Positions 27,101-40,478 are shown, counted from the stretch's first letter. The stretch is 64,000 nt of DNA from Nephromyces sp. MM_2019 (GCA_015657535.1 JADHZB010000079.1:1-64000), one strand, 5' to 3'. Notes: generated from the letters alone by a model not told the origin. Numbers and translations are program-made.

Positions 27101-28196
27101 TGGTAAGAATGCTCTAGTAAAAATGACTTTGAATGACCCTATTATTCTCGCCCCTCCTTGATTGAGATATCACTTTCCTTCTTCAACACGAATGTGGGAT
27201 GCTTTCTTCGCGCGTGGTATGCCCTAAAAAAAGTCCTCCCTAGCTGAAAAGGTTGTTTATTCCTTCCATGAAGTAATTGCAAAGCTTTGAACTGTGAAAT
27301 TCAGTAGATGCACTTGACTGCCGTAGTGGCGTGATATATTGGGGTGCAATATGATACGGGGGGCATTTCAAGGGTGTTGTCCAGAACATTCGCTAATTCA
27401 CCAAGTCATGAAGTTCTTATTCTATTTTGCTGAATTTTTGCGTTGTGATAATCTACAAGAATTCCTTTATATCTAGTAAGGCTCTCGTGTAACTTTCGTA
27501 GGTTAGCTGCCTTGAGCATGAAAAAATAAGCTAGACGTGCAAATAATGCAGCGTGTGTCTAATTTCTTGAGTTGACTAGTTGTTTTGTTTACTAATGGTA
27601 CTGAAGCCTTAATAGTCCCCTGGCTTATGGGCTTACATCAACGCAATCTATATCTTTTTCTACGGAATTTTGTTTAGAAACTTTGAGGATGCATGTGCCA
27701 ATGGACTTGAGACACTAGAGCCTACCTTTGGGCTAGTGCTATGTATGTCCCACATTGTCTCCTCAATCCGCTGGGAAGCAATTCATGGGGAGCAAGTTGC
27801 TGCAAGATTACTTTCTAGTTGTACTTCTCTGAAGCACATGATACGAACCTTGTCAGGAATTACTACTGCTTCACCAGGGAAATTTTGCGGTATAAATAGG
27901 ATCATCTTCAAGCTATGCAGTTGCTTTGCCTTAACCAGGTTAGTTCTGGTCGAATACCACAGGATCATCGCATGAAGCCCCCTTGCAACTCCTTTGCATT
28001 AACGAGAACAGTTTTGATGGAATATGATTCATTCTGTTATATTCCGAATATCTCCTAAGGCTGTGTTCCCCTTAGTTACATCAAATACCTTGGGGATGAA
28101 GCCCGCATTCCCATTATTTTTTGGAAAAATTTCAATAATATCACGAAAGGGTCATCAGTGACTGAGAATGCAGCGAATGCTCCACTGTTTTTCACC
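24101..28196. other. intergenic region between TIM17 and the XRCC2-like gene
   Basis: T-rich and largely closed in all frames. A short open frame at 24572..24775 (plus) reads as two hydrophobic helices, but no start, splice or homology supports it. Around 27640-28140 composition is more balanced and a degenerate duplication of about 65 bases is visible (27899-27961 against 27962-28030). Nothing recognisable is encoded there. Confidence 0.45.
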
Positions 28197-31100
28197 ATGA
28201 CAGCTCTCGTCATAGATGATACTGGTCTGGACTTCTGGAACCGCTACTGCACGCAATTTGAATTTTACCATCCGATTTTCAAGCAGCTATTACATCCCGG
28301 TAACATTTCCTTGAGAAGCTCTCTTTTCTCACACTTATTGTGTAGCAGCTCCCATCAATATTCCCTGTCTGGATCACAATTGGATTTAAGTGTCACACAT
28401 TCTTTATTGTTTTATACTTCACATCTCATCGGATAACTTTGCCCTGCTGTATGTACACTCATAAATGTTTGTTTTTATTTGTTTCCACAAATTAGCACGA
28501 TTTTTGGAAAGTGCACTTTTCCGCTGACTTGGTATTTTTATTACTCCTCTGACTTGCTTAAATAACGTTTTCAATGCATTAATTATACGCGATGTTACGT
28601 CCTTCGTATTGCTCGCTAGCTTCTGTGATATAACTACTGTCCAGGTTCGAATAGGATCCGTAATGGAGACATGATTTGTATCGCTGGAAGGAGTGGTTCC
28701 GGTAAAACGTTATTACTGCAGGTACTAACTGCGGCTAGTAACTTTGTGCTGCAAAATATGAAGTTATTTACCGTTAATATAAAGCTCCATGCTCTGCTTC
28801 GGTCATTGGACCCGCTTTGGATTCAGAATATGATGGTGTCACTCACGAATATGTACATTGTATGGACAGCAGTTCTAATAGCGTAGTTTCCATTTATTTG
28901 AAGTGATTTTTCATATTATTCTATGCAAAAACTTCACTTTATGATGCTGCTAGTATGTGCTTATATGTTTGAAGGGTCACTTGTATTTTCCGGCTTTTAT
29001 ATCTCTACTTGTAGCTTAATTTTTAGGCATTCAAAATGAAGTAGCTTAATGCTGTGTTATTTATATGTTCTCAAATAAATTTGTGCACACATTACCTCCC
29101 TGCCTGTGTTTGAAGATTATTTCTTGGTCTAAAAATTCTTTCAGCACTTATTAGTAGAGATAATAACCCCTGTAGAGTTTGGTGGTCTGGGTGCCGGTGT
29201 GGTTTACCTCGACGCGGACTCTTCCCTTGATTTTCATCGATTTTTGAAGCTTCTTGACGTCTTTGGATCGCAGGTTAATTTTGTGTACCGGGTTTATGCA
29301 GGAAAAACATTTCGCACAAAAAAGCTGCGATTGCTGTAAGTGGGTTATTTTTTGCTGTTGTTTAGACTGTTTTAGCATCTTTTGTTTATAATCTTTTTGT
29401 ACTGAGTGCTTCTTGAAAGGTTCGAGGAGGAAAGCAGTACGCACGAACTAGAACGTAAGAAAGATGCAAATATCCCCCTAATTGTTCCAAATACGCACAC
29501 ACCCACATATAACCACACACACGCACCCTAGCATACACATATGCCTAGCTTTTTATTAGCTAGCTGATTGCATGCTTTTCTTAAGTTATTCAAGAGAATT
29601 ATTTAAAGAGTCCAGTAATATTACCTTCAAGGAATTTAAGGTTCGCGGAGTATTTCGTAGCGAAGAACACATGCTTTTTCTGGCACTTCTTCCTTTTAAT
29701 AGTTTCAGAGGTGGTTTTCTAGCATTTTTGAGGCGCACAATATTTTTGCCATAATACATGTTTTTGCAGTGGATTATCTTCAAAATAATTTCCTCTTGAG
29801 TTACGAGTTATTTACCGAAAGTATGCATGTGTTCTGTCCTTTATACTATGGAAACACATTGTGCTGCATCTTTTTTTAATTCAACCGTTGTATTTGATTA
29901 TCTTTTGGCCATTTATTAGATGTTAAAATAAATACTAAATTAGAACTGCTATGTATACTAGCATTCAGGACTAGATGAAACGGTGCTCCCTTGTGCCCCC
30001 ACGGCCAAGAAACTACGAAGACTGGCTCTAAGGTTCAGACATTGTATATCTTTTTTTTCAGAGAATAATTCGCGTTAATGTACTTTTTTTAGGGCTTATT
30101 CTTTGATTTTTTATATTATATATTTTTCAATCACATTGCACCTTGCACACACACTCTTTGCACTGCTGGTTAAATAGTCTCTACGGCCGTCACTGCAAAA
30201 GAATATTTGTCGTTCTAAAGGATTTTTTTGAGAATTTCGCGCTATTTAACGCTTAATTGAGAATCACTTGTACTGATGCCTAAATCAAAAATCTAGGCAT
30301 ACAAAAGCTATTATAGTAGCGAAGCTCACCTGATATAGACTCTAGCAAAAATTTACACACGGTTTATTCCTTCAGAAATTTTTTTTATCAGACCTTGGAC
30401 ACTCCACAACGACTAGAAAATGTAATATCACATTTGCCGAAATTGCTCAAAACTAATTCAAAAATCCGGTTTATCTTGCTTGATTCCCTTACTGGATGTC
30501 CAACTCGGCTACAATTAGGTACCAGCAAGTGGGTATTTTACATCAACTTTAAAGCTTTTGCTGTATTTGCTTGCAGAAGTTTTAAAGTACTTTTTCTCTG
30601 GCTCCAATATATGCCTGCATGACACATTTCCTATATGTTATATTAAAAATTTTAACCATACTAATCTTTCGACTATTTCCTGGATAAAGGCTTTCTTTGA
30701 TGAATATTATCATTTAAAGGCTATTTTACATCCAGCTTCCTTCATTCTGGAAATACACAAACATAAGACTTAATTATCATTGATATGTTTCTTAGAAGCC
30801 TCTTGTTAAGTGCAATAACTTTCATTGTTCTTAACGTATTTTACCTTTGATTTATATGTTGTGGTTTCGTCTACTTGTACTCATCTGCACTATAAATCGA
30901 GCTTTAGTGTTAGTTGTACACTCGTCTTTGTACTTAGTTTGTGTAAAGTCTAGATTGTGTATTCATCCAGCTTATGACGCAGTTCCCAGCAAATGAGTCC
31001 TTTGTAGACTGGAATTAAAAAAATGTTCTTTAGACTCAGAAAAATTTTACTTTGAGGCAGAAACTTTGAACCTTCAACGAGCGTAAATGTTTTCGCAGGA

Positions 31101-34100
31101 AGAAAGTATTATGTATCTAAATTTGCTTTAAATTCTCGGTATTTGTGGTCATCAATTTCAAGTTACGTGCTGCTAGATGAAAATGTATCACTGTTTTTTT
31201 CTTACGAAAAATTCACGAGAATCCAATGAATTGCAGCGCATATTCCAGGACATTTGACCAAAGTTGGGCCTTTTCTGTAATTTCCTTGCTTTTTAGCTTC
31301 TTCAATACTAGCCGAATCTTGTTTACAGTAGAATATTGATATTTGTAGCACTATTTGGGGATACATTCCTGCATGCTCTATAATGGCTGTTTAATCATTC
31401 GTTTCTTAAAGATGAGGGCTCACACTCATCATATCATGCCTTCACGTACGAAGCACAGCGACAACTAGAACTTCGCAAAAATCCATAGTAGAATCTTCCT
31501 TCAGTGCAAAGATGTATTCAAGCGTATTACTTAGTCTTGTATACAGCAGCGGTATAGTAGCTGAACATGTGTGAAGGTGCGGCATAATCGTTCTTCGATT
31601 AGTTACACTAAGCTTTACGAGAACAGTATCTTTTTTAGCTCTTTTTTAAGTATCCAATTTTATAGTTTGTTGCCACACTGGTGCTTTCGGTTATTTCAAA
31701 AAACACGGATATTATTAAGATAGCTATGATCTCTAGGCGAAATGTATTTTCACAGCATCAAGCTCTTGTATTTGCGGTTTTTTTTCTTTATTTTAGCTGC
31801 GTGATCGGCTGTTTTCGTGATTCTACTTTAAATTTCACCATTTTCTTGGCCTCCAGTGAGTTTTTTTGCAAAGTACTATGCACTGGATTTGTCTTTTTCA
31901 CGCATGTTTGCTTCTGCTGTAAAGGCATGCTGAATTATATTCTAACCAGCTACACTTTTTTTGTCCATTCTCTCTTATTTAGTTACTGAGTTTTCGTTTT
32001 AAAAGGAGACATTATGGTCAGAAATTGGATTGCTTTGTGAAATTGTATCCCGCCGAAGTGTAGCCAAGAATTAGATTTTTTTTTTGGGAACAGTACCTTC
32101 ATTGTACGACTCTAGTCGGCGTGTTTTCATTTTGGAGCAATTTTGGCGCTACTATAGGGTAGGCTATAGTGCTAGCTGCGTATTTTTTTCGCTCTCCAAT
32201 AAATTGAAAGAGCAGCAATTTAGCAGCCTTTAGTTGTAAAGCGCGCTTAAAAGGTATATGGGCTAATAAAAAAGTAATTTTCATTGAAAATTGTGTTCAA
32301 AGTGCTGTTTTATAGTTCAAGAAAAAATTTATGGAGAAAGTAACTCCGCTTCATTGAATATTTTCTTTCAAAATAGAGTAACAACATTCTTTTACCATCA
32401 TGCTCTGCCTTTCGGGTTCTTTTAGGGGTACAAAGCTCATTTCCAGATGATTTAGGTGGCACCTATAATACCAATACGCATCTGCGCAATATATCAGTGA
32501 CCGAGATTTTCAAGAAGATCCAGTTACTACAGTTTGAATTTAATGAAATTTTAGTATATACAAAGAAAATAGAAGAGGTCGGAGATTCTTATAGGAGCGA
32601 TAAATCCTATAAACTTAATGCTACTCTACCCTTTATTTTCGTTGAAAGATTTTTTCAGCCTGCAAGACAGTCCCCGCGAAGTGAGAAGCATGAAAATGCA
32701 AACCCTTTGGAAGCATCAAGTAAAATATCATGGAAGACATTGTTCTTTCGAGTAGCAAAACTAATTTTTACCTTTATGATGGTATAAATTTTTTTTACCA
32801 AAATGCCTAAAATTTGTTAATCTTCCTGTAGGAGTGGCAGTCATAGCTGGGATAGATAGAGAATATTGGACCTTATAAGAGCAGTAATCAATATAACAGA
32901 AGTTGCAACAATTACTCTTATAATATACCATTTTGAAGGAAAATTAGACAAGGCTAAATACTATAGTAAACAAGAAGATCATATTACCAATACCGCTATT
33001 CAGATTCAAATTGTTTAAGGCAATGAAAGATATTGTACCAATGTTTGGACACATACCTTTTGTGCCCCTTGAAGCCGCGGCTTAGCAAATATATTAGCAC
33101 TCCAATATCTCACCAATTTTATATTTTTCAAGTTTTACTAGTTGCATTAAATGAAAGCGCGGCCTACTTTCATGGAGATAAGCATTAAAAATCGGAAATA
33201 AGTAGGCCATAAATTTTATTTCTTTTCTTTTTCAGATTCGCCCAATAGTTTTTCTTTTGTTGAAACTGGCCATCCCACTATGAAAATGAGAAACTTGGGA
33301 ATGGAGCTAAAAATGGAAGGCTTGGTTGATCACTCATTTGTTGTTCCTAAAAGGGCTATTGATGAACTAAGCAGCAATGCCTCGACACGCCCTAATACCC
33401 AAATCAAAGATAATTTGGATCGCCGTATTTATAAACTATTCCTAAGCAAAACGGTTCAGCCGATGACTCAGCAGGTGCATAAAATGGAAAAAGCACTGAG
33501 TGGCTTTGGAACTCCTCTTTTACTTCCAACATATATTTCCTGCATCGTTGGTAGTCCTCTTACAACAGGGAAGGATGCAACCCTGTGTAAAGGTAAGAAT
33601 TTCAGCTGAAACAATTTACCATGCACTTCAAAAGTCTCGCTTCGCGGCCTAAATCCAAGGCTATAGTTACTTTTTACTTTTATGCTATTGATGATACCTA
33701 AATGAGACCACATTCACCAAGAAAATCTTGGTCAAGCTTCTCAGTCGAAAATTTCCGCTAGAGCTAAGGCAGTATTTTAATATTAAAATGAGGCATTTTA
33801 ATATTATGAACGGGTATTCCCCCATTGGCGCTGTGCATGGTTAGCTCTTTGCTTGTCTAAGGAACTGGTGATGTGAGGTGGATGGTGAACATTAAGAGCG
33901 CAATGGGAATAGAAAGCAGAGTAGATTTAAGGTTGAATCTCATACATCCTGCTAGTTTTCTGCCGGAGAAATTTTGCTTTTTTGAGGCGCATATCCCCTG
34001 CGGCCAAAGTACTTATGTTTTACCAAGTTATCGCCGCAAGATTCGATGAACAGCAAGCTTTGAATTTCAAGATTGAATGATGCTAGTACTGATAGGCATA

Positions 34101-34779
34101 TAGCCAACTAATGAGGGCTTTATAATATTTATTAAAAGCTTATCTGTCAATTTCAGTGAAATATCCTTAAATACGGATTTTTCACGAATCTGGGTATGAA
34201 GTAACAATTTTCACTCATCATAAAGTTATGCATGAAAATGCGACTCGTGGGTTCTTTTTTTTTCCTGCTTCAATGTACCCACATTCGCTGCTTTTCCTGC
34301 ATAAGAAAATTTCACGAGGATTTTGGTTTGTAGTAGAAGCCAAATTTCCTGTTGTTTCCCTTCAATCTTTGCAGCAAACGCACATGACGCTGTAAGTGTT
34401 AGTAGTTCAAGAATTGGTCATACGGCTAAAGTGAGCTTCTTCTCGATTCTCGGTGGTTTCTTGATTCCAATCAAAGCTCACTACCATGAAATGTCCTGAT
34501 GCAAAGGCTCCCAGTTAAAAAATACCAGCAAATCAATCTTTCCAAAGTGAAAGAATGAGGCAAATTTCCCGGCGAGGTTTTTCCTGAATGCAGCTGCATA
34601 TTTTTGCACGTTCTGGAGAATTTATTCACTCAAAGCCTGGAACTGGATTGCTGCTTGCGCATTCCGTGATGCTAGCGAGGAGGCTGAATCCAAAAATTCC
34701 GTTCACCATATCTCCCATGATTGCCAATTATATGCTGCTTGATTCTCAATGTCAAAAACGCCATGAATTAAGATTATAA
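28197..34779 (+). CDS. XRCC2: XRCC2-like RAD51 paralog with C-terminal extension
   Basis: Eight exons join without a phase conflict: 28197..28299, 28645..28721, 29145..29335, 30376..30518, 32426..32719, 33236..33592, 34375..34391 and 34594..34779, giving 455 residues. XRCC2 belongs to the RAD51 paralogs, which assist RAD51 filaments in homologous recombination. Seen: Walker A GRSGSGKT at residues 49-56, then QHLLVEIITPVEFGGLGAGV and VVYLDAD, which line up with the human XRCC2 blocks containing [20 protein letters not shown] and VLFIDTD. NFFYQTL then matches the beta-strand after the first helix pair, and Walker B is KIRFILLDSL with Asp160. About 40 residues precede Walker A, as in human XRCC2. 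The protein is far longer than human XRCC2 (280); residues after about 250 include a polar insertion and cannot be aligned with confidence. Exons 1-4 are the surest; the 17-base exon 7 is the weakest. No RAD51-like N-terminal HhH domain is present, as expected for XRCC2. Confidence 0.75.
29492..29545. repeat. CA-rich tract in XRCC2-like intron 3
   Basis: Imperfect CA repeats (CGCACACACCCACATATAACC and variants) inside the intron of the XRCC2-like gene. Confidence 0.8.
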
Positions 34780-35160
34780 GAAGTGCAACACAACTTCTCA
34801 GCGTGATTATTTGCTGTCCCAGGTATTAGGCTTGTTGCGATGAATTTTATCTATCTATTCTGATATATGATTCACTGGAATGTACCTTTAATGTATACAC
34901 AAGTAATATTTTGTAATGAAACATAAATTATAGTATATTAACGCCCCTGCGTGTACAACCCAGCGCTTTTCAAAACTCTACTTTATTCGCTATAATAAAA
35001 ATGAGAATAGTCGGCACCCTAATGATGACACTATTAGATATAGTGATGTTGGATAACGGTAGCATCTGCTGTGTCGTATCTTGCAATAGTGAATGCTATA
35101 CCCCGAGACCGCGAGAAGTAGTGCCGTGACTCATGCCAATAACTCAAGACGCCTGACTCT
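34780..35160. other. 380-base spacer, nothing seen
   Basis: Short AT-rich spacer between the XRCC2-like gene and the probable element remnant. It must hold the 3' end of the former; no signal stands out. Confidence 0.5.
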
Positions 35161-36985
35161 TCATCTCTGATAGATAACCCAATATGCCCTGCCTGCCAAA
35201 CTTGACAAGGCGATGCTTAAGATAAAGAGGGTAGCACCCGGTAGAAGCTTCTCACAAGCAGCCTCGTAGTCAAAGCAACTAAATTTCCGAGTTGCCTTAC
35301 CATTTCCAACACAAGAAGGATTCCAAAATTCCCACACTAGCTTACAAAAGGCTTTTAATCTTGACAATCTGAAAGCATGCGTGCAGCTGTTCTTAAACTG
35401 ATTATTATTCCCTAACCCTTCAGGAAGACAATGCTGCCTTCTCGCGCGTAGCGGCAGCATAAAACAGCATAACGTAGGCAGTCTGCGAGGTATAAGTCTC
35501 TATAATGGTGCTGCAAGCCATTAACCAGAGGAAGTGGATAACCTGTGGCATTTGATATCCAGTGCAGTGTGGCCGTACCGCAATAGCACTGCCGATATTT
35601 TTAATCACCCCAAACTGAAAAAGCCGCGCGTAAGACCCCTGCTTCATAGCATGTGACTAGTTTTTGCTACTACTCGGTAAGGCACCATCTTCTCAAGAGC
35701 AGAGGCATCATAACAAAATAAATCAACTGATCCACCTGCGGCCAGTTTAGAAAGGCATTTCCTACAATCATAAGACCTACGCTCACTCTCTGAAATATTA
35801 CATGTAGCAACCATTAAATTCAAGCTGGTAGGCTCAGCCGAAAAAAATCGAGTTTTTCCTGAAAAGCGTAAACGAAGCCCCCAGCATGTCTCCAAGTCTC
35901 CAAGTAGTAGCGCACCTGCGCCCTTCCCCTTTGACAAGCCTACGCGTGATTCTTACCACAGATTCACCTACACCATCAGAATGTCTCGGCGATGTTACCT
36001 AAGCCTCGCGGCCGAACATATACACGGCCATCACGCAGCTATTGCAGTCTCAAACCTATGCTAATTTTGGGATAGGCACACCCCTCGCTTCAAGGAGACT
36101 TTAACTGCACATGCGTATTCCGCAATAATTACTCTAATCTCTAAAAGCAGGTGTCGTGCTTAGGTGGGCCAGCACCATCTGACCACGGTTACGATGGAGT
36201 ACCGACGAAGTGACTGTGAACAGTATGGTAAGGCAGCAGCCAAATATCAAAATGATTCGTACGGCAACAGTAGCCCAGATACCTTACACGGCGGAACCCT
36301 ATATGTATCACAAATAGAAAATACAATGAGCCTACCTCAGGCGTTAGTACGCAACAAGAAGTAATTTACAAAGTATAACAATGGCAATCTTTTGTTTCTG
36401 CCTCGACTGCAGCATGATAAAAGCTAATTGGTTCTACCTTACAGGGATTTGCATACGGCCAGTGATACTAGGACTCACCCAGAACACATACGCCCCCCAA
36501 AGTTCCAGCAAAAGTAACAAGCTACGAGGCAACTACGAGCAAGAGCAACCCCCCCACAGCAAAGTCACAATTCACGCAACGCAAGATATAGCGGCCCGGG
36601 ATTCATCTTCACAGCATTTTCTCGTTGTGGTTTCGCAACCATACTATAACGCTCCATACTCACACATCAGCTCGTATGGGAAAGTATAAAGGGGAAATTA
36701 TCTAAGTGCCAGGTTGGATTTGCTGGCGTGGGCACTGCCGCAATTTAAGGGAAGCGTTGCCATTGGCTAGAACCTCCCGCACTGGAAGCCTGCCTGATGT
36801 AATACTACGCAAACTTGTAAAGCGACCAAAGACATGCCATAGGGAAATGCTGAGCAATCGCGTATCATTCCTCGCTCAGCATACAATATCACCTGGAGAG
36901 ATCCAACTGTTCTCCACGTGTTCCTCAATCACACTGTCCATAAGTCTCACAACATCGGGGAGTTTCGAATACGCCGTTTAGGCGC
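35161..36985 (-). mobile_element. probable decayed Ty3-type retroelement pol region
   Basis: This stretch is more GC-rich than its flanks. The minus strand shows successive open blocks broken by stops and frame changes. Reading from 36985 down, DVVRLMDSVIEEHVENSWIS is followed by P; then, in a second block, GRFTSLRSITSGRLPVREVL. These resemble the start of Ty3-type reverse transcriptases, where a helix leads into an I-x-P-S segment and later an N-x-I-T ... Y-P-L-P-x-x-x-x-L motif. Farther on, three consecutive open frames (35937..35644, 35647..35420, 35460..35161) are unrecognised; VDLFCYDASA recalls an RNase H beta-strand only loosely. No LTRs or target-site duplications were found. The assignment rests on weak motif similarity. 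Confidence 0.3.
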
Positions 36986-38600
36986 AGATGCAGTCCAACA
37001 CAATTGTCACGCAATTTTTCAAAAAAGACTGTTTACATTCTCGTAACTCATAAAGTAAAACTCAAATATAAATCTTTAGAAATTTCGCTGTCCATGAGCT
37101 CAAACGAACAAGCCATGAAACTCACACAGGGGAAAAACTAAAATTTAACCGCGGAAGGGGCTAAAGTTTAGCCACGCTAAACTACAATCCATAGGTACAT
37201 ACGATAAACTATGAAAAATATCACTTCCTTGAGTCATTAGTGAACATACACTAAGATCGCGGCCAGCGTTACTGATTTCATGTTGGACTGAAAATATCTA
37301 CCGGCAAAATATGCAATACTCTTCTTCACAGCACGATCCGACAACTAATGATTCTACAATACTCCACGAAAATCCTTCTTTCGTGGCATCAAACAAAGAA
37401 TATAAGTTCAATCGGTGAGAATATTGATCCGTACCCAATAAACTAGAGAAATTCCTCAAACTGTTTAGAGGGTAGTTATTACAGTAAAATCATCTAAACC
37501 GATGAACGTTAAGAATCATAAAAGTGACATGAGATCTTTGCAAAAGGTCCCCCCAGTCACAAAATTACCCTTGCGCTAACCGTACCTCGCAATGCGTGTA
37601 CCAGTTTACGCTAAAATACAGGATATAGAAAATGTTCCACAATGCTCAATCTACGCTCAACAACTGCGCCATTATCATATTCAACAATCAAATTCCATGA
37701 TCAGCCACATAACAACACTATAGGCGAACCGTTTAGACTTTACAGTATCAGGCTGCTCAAACATAGGAGCAAACAATGCACACGATGAGTTCTTCGGAAA
37801 AGTATCATTCAATTTACAATAGTATTCCCAGGAATAACAACCAAGAACTGTGAGCAACACATTTTTTAGATAACAAGTCATTGGTACACCAGCGTATGTT
37901 TAGCCTAGGGCACAGCAGTCACATAAATTGGAGTTTTCGATCTTAAACTTCCTGGTTACAACATGCACCGATGAGAATCTTCATAAATGTCACAGCACTG
38001 CATATACTATCATACTCCCTTTCAAGAATAAACGTTAACAATGAACATAACATATGATACAGGGCGCAGCAAATACATCGAAAAGGTTGGGCAAAGAACA
38101 AAGCCACCTCAGCAAATAGAACAGCATAAACAAAGCGTGCACTAAGGCATATTATAAGGGCAATCTAGACAACAAATGCTCTGGCGCAGCTGCGAATCAT
38201 GAAACTGACTACATGAATGATTTTTACATAAAAGATACAAATAACTTCGTTAAAACTTGAGCGTGCTTAAAGATACTATGAGAGATAGAATGGCTAACAG
38301 GCCACCAGGTAACTAGCACATTTTGGCCCCAGCTCATGCAATAAACGCAGAACAAACATTAATTGTGCGCCCATGGCAGCGTTAAGCTTATTAATCACTT
38401 GATAAATCCCTGAATTTGGGGCTTGCGTATAAGCATACAAAATCATGCAAATATGCACGAAATTTCTCATACAAAGCAAAATGCGATCACACCATGGACC
38501 TGCCCATGAATCCAAGAAAAAAACCTTACCCTTCCCTTGTGTGCCACACATCCCTATGGGCGCCAACACAAAGGATGGCTCAAATGATGAGAAAGCTGCT
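36986..38600. other. 1.6 kb without a supported gene
   Basis: A-rich DNA 3' of the minus-strand acidic-protein gene. Short open frames on the minus strand (for example 37881..37681) have no recognisable content or splice links. Confidence 0.5.
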
Positions 38601-40478
38601 CTAAGCAGCCACTTCCTGGCGCCGTGCAGAAACCTCATCTCCAATGCTGGTAGGATGCTTGAGCCTCACACCGAGGTGAATCTCGGCAGCAGCTATTGCT
38701 AAACTCAAACTGTTAGGATCTTCTCTGTCTACCCTAAAGCTTGGCTTATCGTAGGCCGTCGCTTGGCAATATTCAGCAAATTTTTCTTCTTCCACTAATT
38801 GGTAAGACCCATCATCAGACAACACCAATATGTCCGCCTTACCACTAAATCCCATTGCTTGGAACATAGCTTTGTTTACCTGCTGATAAAATTCTTGAGC
38901 CTTTTTCATCGATGCAGAATTTGCAGTTCCTGCTATACTCTGAAGTTCGCCGGACTGACGATGCATGGAAAGCATCTCAGCAGACCCCATAGACCCCTGT
39001 GGAGCTAAGCCACGAGAAGCACGATACGCGTCCATGCCATTCTCGTAAGAATTGCCAGCATAGACCGGCTCCATGTTACCAGTTGTAGCACTCAGGAAAT
39101 GTTCATGTCCATAACCGTGAACATTCCATCCATTCTCCATGCCTTGCTCAGGATGGTAGAGCGGATAATCGCCATCCCTGAAAACATCCAGCGTATTCGC
39201 ATAGATTACATTACTTTCGTTGCTGACCATATTTGGAGGGTTGGTGACAAAGCCCATACCAAATAACACTTCCCCATTAGGACCAAGAGGATATTGCTGA
39301 CCACCAAGGTAATCCGAAGGAGGAACTGACGCTTCATATCCTTGAAGCTGATACTGCTCGTTTTCATATCCAATAGGAATAGAATTAGGGGCGGTGTTAT
39401 AGCTGTAACTCACATCCATTTGTGACTGGTGTGGGTGAGCTATAGAAGGATCTACAACTCCAGGTTCCACCTCACCAAGAAGCCTTCCGAATTCCATATA
39501 CCTGTTTGTAACTAATTCCTGTTGGTATGGTCCCATTGGAGGCTCATCACTTCCAGGAATGACGTTATTCACAGCCTGTGCAGCCTCATCGAAAGTGGCT
39601 CTATCAACACCCATGAGAGAAGCCACAGTAGCTGAAACCTGCTCAGCCGGAGGGGAAAACCCCAGCGAAGCAAGACTAAACGCACCTTCATACGCATAGT
39701 AAGGGTAGCTGACTTCCTTAACTTCCACAGGCTCAGGCACCTGGACATCATCCACAGCATCTGTAGTGACAACAACCAAATCCTTCAAAGGCTTGCTCTC
39801 TACAGACTTAAGGACACGTTCCGCATCTTCCTTTTGTTTCTCCAACAGTGCTAGAGCCAAAGCTTCGTCAGCGCTTTGTATATGTAGCTCCTCCCCCTTT
39901 GCGTCCTCAGCTTGTGATTCATCCACTTTAGATTCTTCCACTTCAGATTCTTCCACTTTAGATTCTTCCACTTCAGATTCTTCCACTTTAGAATCTTCCA
40001 CTATTTCAATCTGGACCTCTTGTACATCAACCGTATCCTCAACACTATTCTCATTTCCCTCTAATTCAGCGCCTAACTCGTCCGGAATTTCATCATTATC
40101 TACATCCTCAATGTCAATGTTCTCGGATATCTTCTTTTCAGCGACTGCATCCTGAATATCCTGTTCAGCTTCTTGTACTTCAACTTCTGCAGACTTCGTA
40201 TCATCCACAGTTGGAGCCTCTTCATTGAGCTGTGCACAGAGAAGTGGTAATTCTATAAGGCTACGCTGCAATGTACATTATTATATGTACATCCTTCCAC
40301 TAAAAAACTGCAAATGGACCTCATAAAAGTGTTACAAGTAATTAGAATGAAATTAACCTACCTCGGCAGCTTCTTTCATAGGAGCAACCTCTTCATTGCG
40401 GGAAACTGGAGGTGGTGGCTCTACACTTGGCTCACGAACCACTGCCTTCCTCCCGAAACAGCTGAAGCAACCAGCCAT
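38601..40478 (-). CDS. acidic repeat protein with Cys-rich, possibly palmitoylated N-terminus
   Basis: Two exons, 40478..40362 and 40229..38601, join in phase 0 into about 581 residues. An alternative acceptor (attgcag) inside the 132-base intron would add 12 residues. Seen: the N-terminus MAGCFSCFGRK, whose clustered cysteines beside a basic residue are the kind of site S-acylated in peripheral membrane proteins; a proline run; then a very acidic low-complexity region including about six copies of the five-residue unit (K/E)VEES, written in DNA as a 15-base repeat near 39930-40005. The C-terminal half is Gly/Asn/Tyr-rich (for example NAMGF-like and QFQ-like stretches) and ends in a more ordered segment (KADILVLSDDGSYQLVEEEK, then VDREDPNSLSLAIAAAEIH). 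No known domain is recognised. Such proteins occur at the cortex of alveolates, but that role is a guess. Confidence 0.8.

Noticed and set aside
28645..28721. Walker A exon first read as an ABC transporter nucleotide-binding domain.
   Set aside because: The following exons carry VVYLDAD and FILLDSL with XRCC2 spacing, and there is no ABC signature or membrane region.
29415..29455. Possible extra exon (FEEESSTHELE) between XRCC2-like exons 3 and 4.
   Set aside because: Its phase does not fit exon 4, while exon 3 joins directly to the acceptor at 30375 and gives a family-like NFFYQTL.
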